64,000 nucleotides of DNA from Roseovarius aestuarii. Lineage in GTDB: Bacteria > Pseudomonadota > Alphaproteobacteria > Rhodobacterales > Rhodobacteraceae. Positions 44,720 to 54,588 of this stretch are shown piece by piece. The notes beneath the pieces were generated by a model, which was given only the letters and a program-made list of their open reading frames with translations, was not told the DNA's origin and did no database searches. Position 1 is the first letter of the stretch. Each line of letters begins with the position of its first letter. The stretch covers positions 1 to 64,000 of the forward strand of contig JAPWHL010000010.1 of the NCBI GenBank assembly GCA_027214255.1. Reading direction: 5' to 3'. Position numbers and translations under genes: made by a program.

Positions 44720-45370
44720 ATGAACGAAGCGGAGTTTACCGTCACACCTGAACTGCTATTGCGGGCCTATGCCGCGGGCGTGTTTCCGATGTCAGACGGG
44801 CGGAACGACCCCGAAATTCATTGGGTCGATCCGCGCCTCCGGGGCGTTCTGCCGCTGGATAGGTTCCATATCTCTCGCAGTCTGGGGCGACGTATGCGGA
44901 CGGCCTCCTACAGCGTCACGTTGAACGCGGATTTCATAGGTGTTCTGGATGGCTGCGCCGACCGCCAAGAAACGTGGATCAACGCGGAAATTCGCCGCCT
45001 ATACCTGCAACTGGCGACGTTGGGCCATGCCCATTCACTGGAAATCTGGCAGGATGCAAAGCTGGCAGGTGGCGTGTACGGCGTCATTTTAGGCACCGCC
45101 TTTTTTGGCGAAAGCATGTTTTCGACCCGCACGGATGGATCGAAACTGGCATTGGCGCATTTGGTTGATCACCTGCGTCGTTGCGGATTTACGCTGTTTG
45201 ATACGCAGTTCATCACACCGCATCTCAGTACCTTGGGGGCGGTCGAAATCAGCCGTTCAGCCTATCGCGCAGCGTTGGAACAGGCCTTGCAGCGGCGTGC
45301 CGATATCCACGCCTTACCGCTGGACACCGACCCCTATTCGGTTTGGCAGCGCAGCACCCAAACGTCATAA
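44720..45370 (+). CDS. aat: Leucyl/phenylalanyl-tRNA-protein transferase
   Basis: A 216-residue N-end-rule enzyme adding Leu or Phe to proteins with N-terminal Arg or Lys, marking them for ClpAP. Signatures are LLLRAYAAGVFPM, RGVLPLDRFHISRSL and the core GVILGTAFFGESMFST. ATG at 44720 is chosen over a TTG at 44714. Its 3' end overlaps the convergent DUF2155 gene by 37 bases. It is likely co-transcribed with accBC. Confidence 0.95.
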   Translation: MNEAEFTVTPELLLRAYAAGVFPMSDGRNDPEIHWVDPRLRGVLPLDRFHISRSLGRRMRTASYSVTLNADFIGVLDGCADRQETWINAEIRRLYLQLATLGHAHSLEIWQDAKLAGGVYGVILGTAFFGESMFSTRTDGSKLALAHLVDHLRRCGFTLFDTQFITPHLSTLGAVEISRSAYRAALEQALQRRADIHALPLDTDPYSVWQRSTQTS

Positions 45371-45696
45371 CGCGGATGATCCAAGGCATTCAGTGCCGGG
45401 GACGATGCGATCATCCAGCCCGAAAACTCGGGCGCATCACGCCCTTCTTCCCATATGGTGACAAAAGCAAAGGCATCACGTGCCGGATCGCCACTGGGAT
45501 AGCGGCACTGGCCCAACTCAACGGTGATCCGCCCCATTGCTGCGCGCGCCCCCGGCGTAAGAGACATGTCTGTCACCTCGCCGGACACCTTGTCCAATCC
45601 ACGCAGAATTGCCCCGGTTCCAATGGCCACCTGTTGGTCTTGTGCTAACGCAGGCGCCGTCAGAAACAACGCAGTTGCAAGGGCAACGCCCCTCAC
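45334..45696 (-). CDS. DUF2155 secreted protein
   Basis: A 120-residue protein. Signal peptide MRGVALATALFLTAPALA is followed by a DUF2155 domain (about 22-118) with CRYPSGDPARDAFAFVTIWE and the closing VWVLRC. The two cysteines could form a disulfide in the periplasm. Function unknown. Its ATG overlaps the mlaD stop by four bases, and its last 37 bases overlap the aat 3' end, so coding capacity is shared on both strands. Confidence 0.9.
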   Translation of the reverse strand: MRGVALATALFLTAPALAQDQQVAIGTGAILRGLDKVSGEVTDMSLTPGARAAMGRITVELGQCRYPSGDPARDAFAFVTIWEEGRDAPEFSGWMIASSPALNALDHPRYDVWVLRCQTE

Positions 45697-46151
45697 TTCG
45701 CGTCGCCGGAGTCATCCCCGCCCACAAACTTCATCAGCAAAGAAACCAAGCTGACCGAACCCTGAGTGAACTCAATCTGATCACCTGCTGCAAAGAAAAA
45801 CGGCGATCCACCCGGTAGAATTTCCAGATAGTTTCCGCCCAGCAAACCTTCGGATGAAATCGCAACGGCACTGTCGTCCGGTACATCGATTCCCTGACGG
45901 ACGGTAAAGGTCGTGCCCGCGCGGTATGTGGCAGGATCGAGCGCCATCGACGTCACACGTCCCACCTTGACCCCGGCCAGCCGGACATCGGTACCAACAT
46001 CGATTCCGTCCGCGGACCGAAACGTAGCTGTCAACTCATAATTATCGTTGCCCGCCGCAAAGCCGGTCAGCTTGCCCGCATAGAGTGCGAACCCGATAGC
46101 CACGGCCAGAACGCATCCGCCGACAATGATCTCAACTTTGTTTTCCGACAT
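45693..46151 (-). CDS. mlaD: MlaD-type MCE-domain protein
   Basis: A 152-residue protein with one N-terminal membrane helix (about 7-26) and a periplasmic MCE domain (about 38-116: FRSADGIDVGTDVRLAGVKV; SSEGLLGGNYLEILPGG). MlaD hexamers form the periplasmic ring of the MlaFEDB phospholipid transporter. Other mla genes are not nearby, so they must be elsewhere. It is placed nine bases after the NDUFA12 gene and coupled to DUF2155. Confidence 0.92.
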   Translation of the reverse strand: MSENKVEIIVGGCVLAVAIGFALYAGKLTGFAAGNDNYELTATFRSADGIDVGTDVRLAGVKVGRVTSMALDPATYRAGTTFTVRQGIDVPDDSAVAISSEGLLGGNYLEILPGGSPFFFAAGDQIEFTQGSVSLVSLLMKFVGGDDSGDAK

Positions 46152-46160
46152 TATCGCGTC

Positions 46161-46544
46161 CTACTTGGGGCTCCAGGCTTCGTAATCCGCGCGCACAACA
46201 GGTTCTTTGCGCCGAATCGACCCGGCAGGCGCATAAGCCAGCGGCGTACCCGTCAAGTTTTCCAGATGTGGTTTTTCCCACGGCTTATGTGGCAAAGGAT
46301 TGTCCGTAGGCGCGTCCTGATAAGTGTGGTGCAACCATCCGTGCCATTCAGGGCTGATCCGGCTCGCTTCGATTTCGCCGTTGAAAATAACCCATCGGCG
46401 TGCACCATCCTTGGTGCGGTAAAAGACGTTGCCTTCACTATCTTCGCCCACTTTAACGCCCCGGCGCCATGTGTAAAACTGCGTATTCAGGGTCTGTCCG
46501 CTCCACCAAGTGACGGCGCGCAAAAGACTGTTGAGAATGCCCAT
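46161..46544 (-). CDS. NADH:ubiquinone oxidoreductase subunit NDUFA12
   Basis: A 127-residue accessory subunit of respiratory complex I, shared by alphaproteobacteria and mitochondria. [13 protein letters not shown] [20 protein letters not shown] and [13 protein letters not shown] are the family signature. GGAGGA stands before ATG 46544. It begins the NDUFA12-mlaD-DUF2155 operon; the nuo genes are not in the window. Confidence 0.95.
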   Translation of the reverse strand: MGILNSLLRAVTWWSGQTLNTQFYTWRRGVKVGEDSEGNVFYRTKDGARRWVIFNGEIEASRISPEWHGWLHHTYQDAPTDNPLPHKPWEKPHLENLTGTPLAYAPAGSIRRKEPVVRADYEAWSPK

Positions 46545-46612
46545 AGGGTCCTCCGGAAATTGATGTCTCAGATATGGCGCATCATGGCGCAAAGGTCCAG
46601 TGGCGTGCACAA

Positions 46613-46642
46613 AGGAAAAGGCGCGTTCGAATGGAACGCGCC
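46613..46642 (-). terminator. Intrinsic terminator after clpX
   Basis: On the minus strand GGCGCGTTC pairs with GAACGCGCC around a 4-5 base loop, followed by TTTTCCTTT. It is 99 bases after the clpX stop and before the NDUFA12 gene. Confidence 0.75.
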
Positions 46643-46740
46643 TTCTTGAAACTCATCAAACCAGTATCATCTTCTGGCCAAAAATATCCAATACGGCAGC
46701 CCGCGACGCGCGAAACACCACCTAACCGGGAGCAGCAGTA

Positions 46741-48006
46741 TTACCCGGCGCTGGCGCCTTCCTTCTTGGCATCAGAATAGATCATCAAAGGCGCCGCTTC
46801 CGAGTTCACAGCTTCTTCGTTAACCAGAACCTCTTCGACATTTTCCATGCTCGGCAATTCGAACATCGTGTCCAACAGGATATCCTCAAGGATCGACCGC
46901 AGGCCACGCGCGCCAGTCTTGCGCAAGATAGCACGCTTGGCGATCGCGCTTAGTGCGTCGTCGGTAAAGGTCAGCTTGGCGTCTTCCAGTTCAAACAAGC
47001 GTTGGTACTGTTTGACCAGTGCATTCTTAGGCTGCGTCAGGATCGTGACCAAAGCATCCTCGTCCAGATCCTCCAATGTCGCGATCACCGGCAAACGACC
47101 GACAAATTCGGGAATCAGGCCGAATTTCAACAGATCTTCAGGTTCCAGATCCTTGAACACCTCGCCAACACCGCGGTCGTCCTTGTCACGGACATCCGCA
47201 CCAAAGCCCATGGCGCTGCCTTTGTTGCGGGCGCCGATGATCTTATCAAGGCCCGCAAATGCGCCACCACAGATGAACAGGATGTTGGTCGTGTCCACTT
47301 GCAGGAACTCCTGCTGTGGATGCTTGCGCCCTCCTTGAGGCGGCACAGCCGCAACCGTGCCTTCCATCAGTTTCAGTAGCGCCTGCTGCACGCCTTCGCC
47401 CGACACGTCGCGGGTGATCGAAGGATTTTCGGATTTGCGCGTGATCTTGTCGACCTCGTCGATATAGACGATGCCGCGCTGCGCGCGTTCAACGTTGTAT
47501 TCGCTGGATTGCAGCAGCTTGAGGATGATGTTTTCGACATCCTCACCGACATACCCCGCCTCGGTCAACGTAGTGGCGTCGGCCATGGTAAACGGCACAT
47601 CCAGAATGCGCGCCAGCGTCTGCGCCAACAGGGTCTTACCACAGCCAGTGGGGCCGATCAGCAGGATGTTGGATTTTTGCAGCTCAATATCGCCCGACTT
47701 ACCGGAATGGTTCAGTCGCTTGTAGTGGTTATGAACCGCGACGCTTAACACGCGTTTGGCCGTGAACTGGCCGATCACATAATCGTCCAGTACATCGCAG
47801 ATTTCGCGTGGCGCAGGCACCCCTTCGGACGATTTCAGGCCCGCCGTCCGGGTTTCTTCGCGGATGATATCCATGCACAGCTCGACGCATTCGTCGCAGA
47901 TGAACACGGTCGGGCCCGCGATCAGCTTGCGCACCTCGTGCTGGCTTTTACCACAAAAGCTGCAATACAAGGTGTTTTTGCTGTCACCGCCGGAACTATT
48001 CGCCAT
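46741..48006 (-). CDS. clpX: ATP-dependent Clp protease ATPase ClpX
   Basis: A 421-residue AAA+ unfoldase feeding ClpP. The zinc-binding domain has [11 protein letters not shown] and ICDECVELC. Walker A is GPTGCGKT and Walker B is [11 protein letters not shown]. The pore and sensor segments ([22 protein letters not shown]) are standard, and the LGF-type ClpP-binding loop reads [15 protein letters not shown]. It follows clpP by 124 bases, on the same strand. Confidence 0.98.
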   Translation of the reverse strand: MANSSGGDSKNTLYCSFCGKSQHEVRKLIAGPTVFICDECVELCMDIIREETRTAGLKSSEGVPAPREICDVLDDYVIGQFTAKRVLSVAVHNHYKRLNHSGKSGDIELQKSNILLIGPTGCGKTLLAQTLARILDVPFTMADATTLTEAGYVGEDVENIILKLLQSSEYNVERAQRGIVYIDEVDKITRKSENPSITRDVSGEGVQQALLKLMEGTVAAVPPQGGRKHPQQEFLQVDTTNILFICGGAFAGLDKIIGARNKGSAMGFGADVRDKDDRGVGEVFKDLEPEDLLKFGLIPEFVGRLPVIATLEDLDEDALVTILTQPKNALVKQYQRLFELEDAKLTFTDDALSAIAKRAILRKTGARGLRSILEDILLDTMFELPSMENVEEVLVNEEAVNSEAAPLMIYSDAKKEGASAG

Positions 48007-48130
48007 GATCTACCTTTCGGTCGTTCTGAGGTCCCGGGGCATGCCACCAGGTCCGATCTGTGCTGTTTCAGCTAACTTAAGGCAGCCACCGGGCAGTCAC
48101 AATCGCAAAATGTGCCGCCCGATGATGCCG

Positions 48131-48772
48131 TTATTTGCTGTCTTTTGCCTCATCGTCGGGTTTGGCGCGATTTTCGACAATCTCGTCGATCAAGCCCCAG
48201 TTCTTAGCGTCTTCGGGCGACATAAAGTTATCGCGTTCAAGCGCCTCTTCGACCTTTTTAAGTGTCTGGCCGGTGTGCTTGACGTAAATCTCATTCAGGC
48301 GGCGCTTGAGTTTCAGCGTTTCTTCGGCGTGGATCATGATGTCCGTCGCCTGCCCTTGATACCCGCCCGACGGTTGGTGCACCATGATGCGGCTGTTGGG
48401 AAGCGAGAACCGCATGCCTTTTTCGCCCGCTTGCAACAACAGCGACCCCATCGAAGCCGCCTGACCGATCACCAGCGTCGAAACCGCAGGGCGAATGTAC
48501 TGCATCGTATCATAGATCGACAGGCCCGAGGTCACGACACCGCCGGGGCTGTTGATATACATGCTGATTTCCTTGGACGGGTTTTCCGCCTCAAGGTGCA
48601 GCAACTGCGCCACGATCAGGCTAGACATGCCGTCATGGACAGGGCCGTTCAGGAAAATGATCCGTTCCTTCAACAGGCGCGAAAAGATATCATAGGCCCG
48701 TTCGCCCCGGCTGGTCTGTTCCACGACCATCGGCACGAGGGTGTTCATATAGGTGTTGATTGGGTCCGTCAT
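48131..48772 (-). CDS. clpP: ATP-dependent Clp protease proteolytic subunit
   Basis: A 213-residue serine protease forming the tetradecameric chamber. The catalytic Ser is in [10 protein letters not shown], His in [13 protein letters not shown] and Asp in [11 protein letters not shown]. Length and N-terminus ([19 protein letters not shown]) are family-standard. It lies upstream of clpX in the usual order; the 285-base gap before it (48773-49057) should hold the promoter, and no other feature is seen there. Confidence 0.98.
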   Translation of the reverse strand: MTDPINTYMNTLVPMVVEQTSRGERAYDIFSRLLKERIIFLNGPVHDGMSSLIVAQLLHLEAENPSKEISMYINSPGGVVTSGLSIYDTMQYIRPAVSTLVIGQAASMGSLLLQAGEKGMRFSLPNSRIMVHQPSGGYQGQATDIMIHAEETLKLKRRLNEIYVKHTGQTLKKVEEALERDNFMSPEDAKNWGLIDEIVENRAKPDDEAKDSK

Positions 48773-49057
48773 ATCCGCCTGCCTGCTCTGTTATGTCCGA
48801 TCCATATCGGATGAAGTCCTAAAGGAGTCTTAGTATTGCGCCCAAGGGGCTGCAAGGGCGGCGAGGTATTTTGTGTCTCGCACCTCGATGATTCGTGCCC
48901 TGCAACACAACCAAACCCCTATTGGCCCCGCCCCGGCCCCGCGATCCATCCCTCCACGACATCAACACATTTCTACAGGTGATGGGGGCGCCGAACTCAA
49001 TCGGTCTCGCTCTGTCTTGTTGGATCAGGACATAAGAATCACGGCCAAGCCTTTTTG

Positions 49058-50692
49058 TCACCCCTGTGGGGCCTCGCGCCCCAATGTTCGACACAGCAGC
49101 AAAACCGGAATCAATCCAAATGCGACCAGCGCCAGTGCGGGCACGGCGGCCTCAAACAGGCGCTCGTCGGCGGCCAAGCGGTGCGCACGCACAGCCAGTG
49201 TTTGAAAATTGAACGGATGCAGGATCAAGGTAGCAGGCAATTCTTTCATCACATCGACAAAGACAATTAACAGTGCGGTCATCACGCTGGTGCGCGCCAC
49301 GGGCAAATGCACCCGCCACAACAGGCGCGGCGCACCCTGCCCCAGACTGCGCGCAATAGCGTCGTAATGGCTGGGAACCGTGGCCATGCCACTGTCAAAC
49401 GCGTTCAAAGCGGCGGCCATGAACCGCGCCATATAGGCCAGCACCATCAACCAGATCGTTCCGGTGATAAGCAACCCGGTATTGATGCCAAACCGCGCCT
49501 CCATCACAACGTCAATCGCGTTGTCCAGCGCCGCCATTGGCACCATCAACCCGACCGCGATCACCCCTCCGGGCACCGCATATCCCAGTCCAGCCCCCAC
49601 CACCAACCAGCGCGAGGTGCGGCCAGGGCGGGTCCGGACACGAAACCCGATCAACACCGCCCCGATCACGGTCAATCCGGCCGCAATGGCAGCCAGCGTG
49701 ATCGAATTCAGCGTGAATTGCAGGTATCGCCCTTGCCACAGGCTTTGGCCTGATCCCCATGCCATCCAGCTAAGCATAACAACCGGAATGACAAAGCCCA
49801 CCAGCACCGGAATCAGACAGGCCAGCGTCGCCCCCCATCCTGTCCAGCCGTTCAGTTGGGGCCGCTCCATCACCTCAAAGCGCGCGCCGCCGCGCCCCGC
49901 GCGGCGCACATTGCCCCGCTGCGCGCGCTCCAGCCCGGCCAGCAACAGCGCGAACATCAGCAGGCACAGCGACAACTGCGCCGCCGCCGCCCGATCGCCC
50001 AGACTGAACCACGCCTGATAGATGCCGGTTGCAAATGTCTGGACGTTGAAAAAAGACACCGTACCGAAATCTGCAATCGTTTCCATGATCGCCAACAGGG
50101 CGCCGCCGACGATGGCGGGACGCGCCATTGGCAAGGCGACGCGCCAAAATGCTTGCAGCGGCGATCGCCCCAAAGTGCGCGCGACCAAAAAGGCATTTGC
50201 GCTTTGCTGGCGAAACGAGGCGCGCGCCAATAAATAGACATACGGGTAGAGAACCATGGTCAGCATCACGGCCGCCCCCCCGACGGAACGAATCTCGGGG
50301 AACCAATAATCCCGTGGCCCCCATCCCATCAGGCTGCGCAGCCCTGCCTGCACCGGACCCGGGTGATCCAACAGATGCGTATAGGCATAGGCCAGCACAT
50401 AAGCCGGAAACGCCAGCGGCAATGCCAATGCCACTTCCAGCCACTGCGCGCCCGGAAAGCGATAGACCGTCACCAGCCATGCCGCGCCGGTGCCAATCGC
50501 CGCCGAGCCGAGACCCACAATCGCCACAAGGATCAACGTCGTGATCGTGTACTTAGGCAAGACTGACGCCAGAATGTCGCGCCAGGTCTGCAAATCTCCG
50601 CCCAGCGCTGCCAGCGCAGCCGCCAAAATCGGCGCCACACACAGCGCCGCCACGACCCAGGCCAGACGATACATCAGCCGCTCGATCATCAT
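49058..50692 (-). CDS. Iron(III)-type ABC transporter permease (FbpB/SfuB-like)
   Basis: A 544-residue double-length permease with about twelve helices in two homologous halves. EAA loops are seen in each half: ARTLGRSPLQAFWRVALPMA (about 200-220) and ARSLGQGAPRLLWRVHLPVA (about 460-480). This arrangement is typical of ferric-iron importers. The matching binding protein and ATPase genes are not adjacent, so it is orphaned here. Double ATG at 50692/50689. It is divergent from the peptide-type importer. Confidence 0.9.
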   Translation of the reverse strand: MMIERLMYRLAWVVAALCVAPILAAALAALGGDLQTWRDILASVLPKYTITTLILVAIVGLGSAAIGTGAAWLVTVYRFPGAQWLEVALALPLAFPAYVLAYAYTHLLDHPGPVQAGLRSLMGWGPRDYWFPEIRSVGGAAVMLTMVLYPYVYLLARASFRQQSANAFLVARTLGRSPLQAFWRVALPMARPAIVGGALLAIMETIADFGTVSFFNVQTFATGIYQAWFSLGDRAAAAQLSLCLLMFALLLAGLERAQRGNVRRAGRGGARFEVMERPQLNGWTGWGATLACLIPVLVGFVIPVVMLSWMAWGSGQSLWQGRYLQFTLNSITLAAIAAGLTVIGAVLIGFRVRTRPGRTSRWLVVGAGLGYAVPGGVIAVGLMVPMAALDNAIDVVMEARFGINTGLLITGTIWLMVLAYMARFMAAALNAFDSGMATVPSHYDAIARSLGQGAPRLLWRVHLPVARTSVMTALLIVFVDVMKELPATLILHPFNFQTLAVRAHRLAADERLFEAAVPALALVAFGLIPVLLLCRTLGREAPQG

Positions 50693-51005
50693 TTGGTCCT
50701 TCAACGTGGCGGAGAATTGCGGGATTGCCCGACTGTTTTGATGAGTAATCAGACCAACCCCAAGGGTCAAGCCCGCGACCCCGCCCCGGCCTGCGTCCAT
50801 TGCGCCCGTCGTGAACAACTATTGCCTAGGGGCGCAACTCAACAACGCCTGCGCACTCCTGTGGAATTTCTCCATACGGTACAGTGGGTGACGTTACGGA
50901 CACCAGTCTTTACTTACCCAGTTTTTTCGGACACCCTGCCGGGCAGGAATGGGCCTCCGCGAATTGACCGCAGGAAAGCGCCCTCCTCAAAAAGGGAGAA
51001 ACTTC
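50693..51005. other. 313-base divergent intergenic region
   Basis: It separates the iron-type permease (minus) and the peptide-type importer operon (plus) and should hold both promoters. Only a 13-base dyad CCTGC-CGG-GCAGG (50935-50947), about 58 bases before the binding-protein ATG, stands out. A GGGAG ribosome site precedes ATG 51006. No gene is seen. Confidence 0.4.
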
Positions 51006-52544
51006 ATGAAAACACTACGTCACTTTGCGACGGCCACGGCCATTTTGATGGGCGCGACCGGACTGGCCTCGGCCCAGACGCTGAACTTTGCCTATGACGC
51101 TGATCCGGTGTCACTGGATCCACACGAGCAACTGTCGGGCGGCACCTTGCAGCTGAGCCACATGATCTTTGATCCACTGCTGCGCTGGAACGCCGAATTG
51201 GGCTTTGATCCGCGCCTCGCTTCCAGCTGGGAACGGGTGGATGACACCACGATGCGCTTTATGCTGCGTGATGGCGTAAAATTCCACTCGGGCAACCCGA
51301 TGACCGCTGCTGATGTTGTCTGGACTATTGATCGCCTGAAAAACTCTCCCGACTTCAAGGGCTTGTTCGCGGCATGGACATCCGTCACAGCCGTTGATGA
51401 CCTGACCGTCGAGGTCAAGACAGACGGCCCAAGCCCGCTGATGCTGCACACAGCGACCTATGTGTTCCCGATGGACAGCAAATTCTACGAAGAAGGCGGC
51501 CCCGAAGTCGTCAAGCATGGCGATAGCTTTGCGTCCAAAACCGTGTCCGGCACCGGCCCCTTCACCATCTCCGAGCGTGAACAAGGTGTGAAGGTCGTGT
51601 TCAAACGCAACCCGGACTATTGGGATACCAACAGCCCCGGCAACGTCCAGACGGCCGTTCTGACTCCGATCAAAGAGGCCCCAACCCGCGTCGCGGCCCT
51701 GTTGGCCGGTGACGTAGATTTCATCGCTCCTGTGCCCCCAACAGACCTTGAGCGCATCGAAGCCGATGAAAACTCCAAGCTGGTCACGATGAGCGGCACG
51801 CGCATCATTACCTTGCAGATGAACGGTGGCCGTAACGAAGCATTGGCAGACAAAAACGTACGTCTGGCGATGGTTCATGCGATCAACAACCAAGGCATCG
51901 TTGACAAGATCATGAAGGGCTTTGGCACCACTGCGGCGCAAAACTCGCCCGCTGGATATCTGGGCCACAACCCGGATCTGAAGCCACGCTTTGATCTGGC
52001 CAAGGCGCAGTCACTGATGGCCGAATCCGGCTTCCCGGATGGGTTCTCGGCCACGATGATGTGCCCCAACAACCGCTACGTGAACGATTTCAAAATCTGC
52101 GAAGCAGCGGCGGCAATGCTGGCCAAGATCAACGTCAAGATCGACCTGACCACCATGCCCAAAGCTCAATACTGGCCCAAGTTTGATGAACGCGCAGCGG
52201 ATATCATGATGATCGGCTGGCACGCTGACACCGAAGACAGCGCCAACTTCTACGAGTTCCTGAACATGACTCCAGATGCCGAAACGGGCCGTGGTCAGTA
52301 TAACTCGGGCGGGTATTCGAACGCCAAGGTGGACGAGCTGACCATCGCGTCACTGACGGAAACAGATGAGGCAAAACGTGCCGAAATGCTGCAAGAAGTC
52401 GAAAAGATCCTTTATGATGAAGCGGCCTACATCCCGCTGCATTGGCAGGATCTGGCATGGGCTGCTGGCAGCAACGTCGATATCGAACCCGTTCTGAACG
52501 TGATGAACTTCCCTTATCTGGGTGATCTGGTCGTTTCCGAATAA
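51006..52544 (+). CDS. ABC peptide/nickel-type substrate-binding protein
   Basis: A 512-residue family-5 periplasmic binding protein (DppA/OppA type). The signal peptide ends near residue 22 (GLASAQ). Typical features are LDPHEQLSGGTLQLSHMIFD near 40-60 and FHSGNPMTAADVVWTIDRLK near 95-115. The ligand could be a peptide, nickel, glutathione or an opine and cannot be fixed from sequence. It is first of a five-gene importer operon and is followed by a strong 11-base hairpin and a REP-pair element before the permease genes. Confidence 0.93.
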   Translation: MKTLRHFATATAILMGATGLASAQTLNFAYDADPVSLDPHEQLSGGTLQLSHMIFDPLLRWNAELGFDPRLASSWERVDDTTMRFMLRDGVKFHSGNPMTAADVVWTIDRLKNSPDFKGLFAAWTSVTAVDDLTVEVKTDGPSPLMLHTATYVFPMDSKFYEEGGPEVVKHGDSFASKTVSGTGPFTISEREQGVKVVFKRNPDYWDTNSPGNVQTAVLTPIKEAPTRVAALLAGDVDFIAPVPPTDLERIEADENSKLVTMSGTRIITLQMNGGRNEALADKNVRLAMVHAINNQGIVDKIMKGFGTTAAQNSPAGYLGHNPDLKPRFDLAKAQSLMAESGFPDGFSATMMCPNNRYVNDFKICEAAAAMLAKINVKIDLTTMPKAQYWPKFDERAADIMMIGWHADTEDSANFYEFLNMTPDAETGRGQYNSGGYSNAKVDELTIASLTETDEAKRAEMLQEVEKILYDEAAYIPLHWQDLAWAAGSNVDIEPVLNVMNFPYLGDLVVSE

Positions 52545-52554
52545 TGTCCGGACA

Positions 52555-52580
52555 GGCGGGCCGGATTGTTCCGGCCCGCC
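52555..52580 (+). terminator. Strong hairpin after the binding-protein gene
   Basis: GGCGGGCCGGA (52555-52565) pairs perfectly with TCCGGCCCGCC (52570-52580) around TTGT. There is no T-run, so it more likely protects the 3' end of the binding-protein mRNA, or attenuates, than fully terminates. Confidence 0.65.
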
Positions 52581-52592
52581 ACGCAACGACCC

Positions 52593-52658
52593 GGTCTCGG
52601 GCCTAATCCGGGACCTTTTGCTACAAGGGCAGAGGCCCCGGATCACGTCCGGGGCGCG
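52593..52658. repeat. REP-pair element, copy B (inverted relative to copy A)
   Basis: The reverse complement begins CGCGCCCCGGAC and contains ATCCGGGGCCTC and AAGGTCCCGGAT, matching copy A at 38646-38712 across the first palindrome, the spacer edges and the start of the second palindrome. It is located between the binding-protein and first permease genes. Confidence 0.8.
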
Positions 52659-52696
52659 TCCTTCCCTCCAGCACCCGCCAGAGATAGATCCGCCGC

Positions 52697-53683
52697 ATGC
52701 ATATCATCGCCTTTCTCATCCGACGCGCCATTCAGGCCGTCATCGTGATGTTCGTCATTTCGCTGATCGGGTTCTCGATTCAGGACAATCTGGGCGACCC
52801 CCTGCGAGAGCTGGTCGGCCAATCTGTCTCCGAGGCCGAACGTCAGGTATTGCGCGACCAATTGGGTTTGAACGATCCTTTCTGGGTCCAATACGCCCGT
52901 TTTCTTGGCAATGCAGTTCAGGGCGATCTGGGCACGTCATATTTCTTTAAGCGTCCCGCGCTGGACGTAATCATGGCCAAATTCCCAGCCACGTTCGAAC
53001 TTGTTTTAGGATCGGTCTTTATTTTCCTATCACTGTCGATTCCGGCGGGCATCTATTGCGCCATCAACCGTAAATCATGGCTGACGCAGTTCATCATGTC
53101 GGCCTCTATTCTGGGCATTTCGGTGCCTGTATTCCTGACAGCCATTCTTTTGGTCTGGCTGTTCGGGGTCGAGTTACAATGGCTACCAGCCTTTGGCCGC
53201 GGCGAAACCTACACGATGCCGTGGGGCTGGGAGACCGGTTTTCTGACATGGGATGGCCTGCTACATCTGATCCTGCCCTGTATCTCGCTCAGCTCGATCA
53301 TGTTGCCGCTATTCATCCGCCTGATCCGGGCCGAGATGATGGAGGCGATGGGCACCGATTACGTCCGTTTCGCCCGTGCGAAAGGCCTAAGCACGCCGCG
53401 GGTGCGCTATGTTCATGCCTTTCGCAATACGCTGTTGCCGGTTGTTACCGTCGGTGGCCTGATGATTGGCACCTTGATCGCCTATACGATCCTGACGGAA
53501 ACGGTGTTCCAATGGCCCGGGATGGGCTTCTTGTTTCTTGAGGCGGTCAACCGTGTCGATACGCCGTTGATCATCGCCTATATCATTTTCGTCGGCTTTA
53601 TCTTTGTGGTCGTCAACACCATTGTCGATTTCGTCTATACGCTCATCAATCCGATGGTGAAATTACCGGGGGCGAAATCATGA
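52697..53683 (+). CDS. ABC importer permease, DppB type
   Basis: A 328-residue inner-membrane permease of the peptide/nickel class with six helices. The N-terminal RRAIQAVIVMFVISLIGFS helix, the early loop LRDQLGLNDPFWVQYARFL and the coupling loop YVRFARAKGLSTPRVRYVHA (EAA-like) are typical of DppB. Its stop overlaps the DppC-type start by four bases. Confidence 0.95.
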   Translation: MHIIAFLIRRAIQAVIVMFVISLIGFSIQDNLGDPLRELVGQSVSEAERQVLRDQLGLNDPFWVQYARFLGNAVQGDLGTSYFFKRPALDVIMAKFPATFELVLGSVFIFLSLSIPAGIYCAINRKSWLTQFIMSASILGISVPVFLTAILLVWLFGVELQWLPAFGRGETYTMPWGWETGFLTWDGLLHLILPCISLSSIMLPLFIRLIRAEMMEAMGTDYVRFARAKGLSTPRVRYVHAFRNTLLPVVTVGGLMIGTLIAYTILTETVFQWPGMGFLFLEAVNRVDTPLIIAYIIFVGFIFVVVNTIVDFVYTLINPMVKLPGAKS

Positions 53684-54588
53684 TTACATGGCGCGCTTTG
53701 CTAAAGCGGTTTCTGTCAGACCCTGTCGCAATCTGTGCGGCGGTTGTGTTGCTGGCTTTAATCCTGATGGCCGTTTTGGCCCCGGTACTGGCACCGCAGA
53801 ATCCCTATGACCTGATGCAGCTGGACATCATGGACAGTGAAATGCCGCCCAGTTGGCAGCCCGGTGGTGATCCCCGGTTCCTTCTGGGGACCGACACGCA
53901 GGGGCGCGGTGTCCTGAGCACTATCATGTATGGCACCGGAATCAGCCTGCTGATCGGCGTCGGTGCGGTGCTGCTGTCCGGCGTTCTGGGCATCACGCTG
54001 GGCCTGATCGCGGGCTACAAGGGTGGGGGGATCGATGCTTTTTTGATGCGGCTTGCCGATATCCAGATGAGCCTGTCGACCCTGATGATCGCAATTATCG
54101 CGCTGGCCCTGTTTCAGGCGGCATTTGATGCGAATGTCTACGCCGATTATGCCATCATCATGCTGATCGTGATCATCGGCGTCGCCGAATGGCCCAAATT
54201 CGCACGCACTGTGCGCTCGTCCGTACTGGGCGAGAAAAACAAGGAATATGTCGATGCCGCCCGCGTCATCGGGCTACCTGCACGCAAGGTGATGTGGGGG
54301 CATATCTTGCCTAACACGCTGACCCCCGTGATGGTGATTTCTACCATTCAGGTCGCCGAGGCGATCATGACCGAGGCAGCACTGTCATTTTTGGGTCTAG
54401 GCATGCCGGTTGATCGCCCCTCGCTGGGGTCGCTTATCCGTTCTGGATTCGAGTTTGTGTTTTCGGGCAGCACATGGATCACATTTTATCCCGCGCTGGT
54501 ATTGATCGCGCTGATCCTTGCGTTGAACCTGTTGGGCGATTGGCTACGTGATGTGATGAACCCGAAACTGCGCCGGGGAGACGACTGA
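53680..54588 (+). CDS. ABC importer permease, DppC type
   Basis: A 302-residue permease. LLGTDTQGRGVLSTIMYGTG near 70 is the DppC signature, and the coupling loop YVDAARVIGLPARKVMWGHI carries the EAA motif. It has six helices. It overlaps the DppB-type gene by four bases and the ATPase start by one base, so the operon is tightly coupled. Confidence 0.95.
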   Translation: MITWRALLKRFLSDPVAICAAVVLLALILMAVLAPVLAPQNPYDLMQLDIMDSEMPPSWQPGGDPRFLLGTDTQGRGVLSTIMYGTGISLLIGVGAVLLSGVLGITLGLIAGYKGGGIDAFLMRLADIQMSLSTLMIAIIALALFQAAFDANVYADYAIIMLIVIIGVAEWPKFARTVRSSVLGEKNKEYVDAARVIGLPARKVMWGHILPNTLTPVMVISTIQVAEAIMTEAALSFLGLGMPVDRPSLGSLIRSGFEFVFSGSTWITFYPALVLIALILALNLLGDWLRDVMNPKLRRGDD

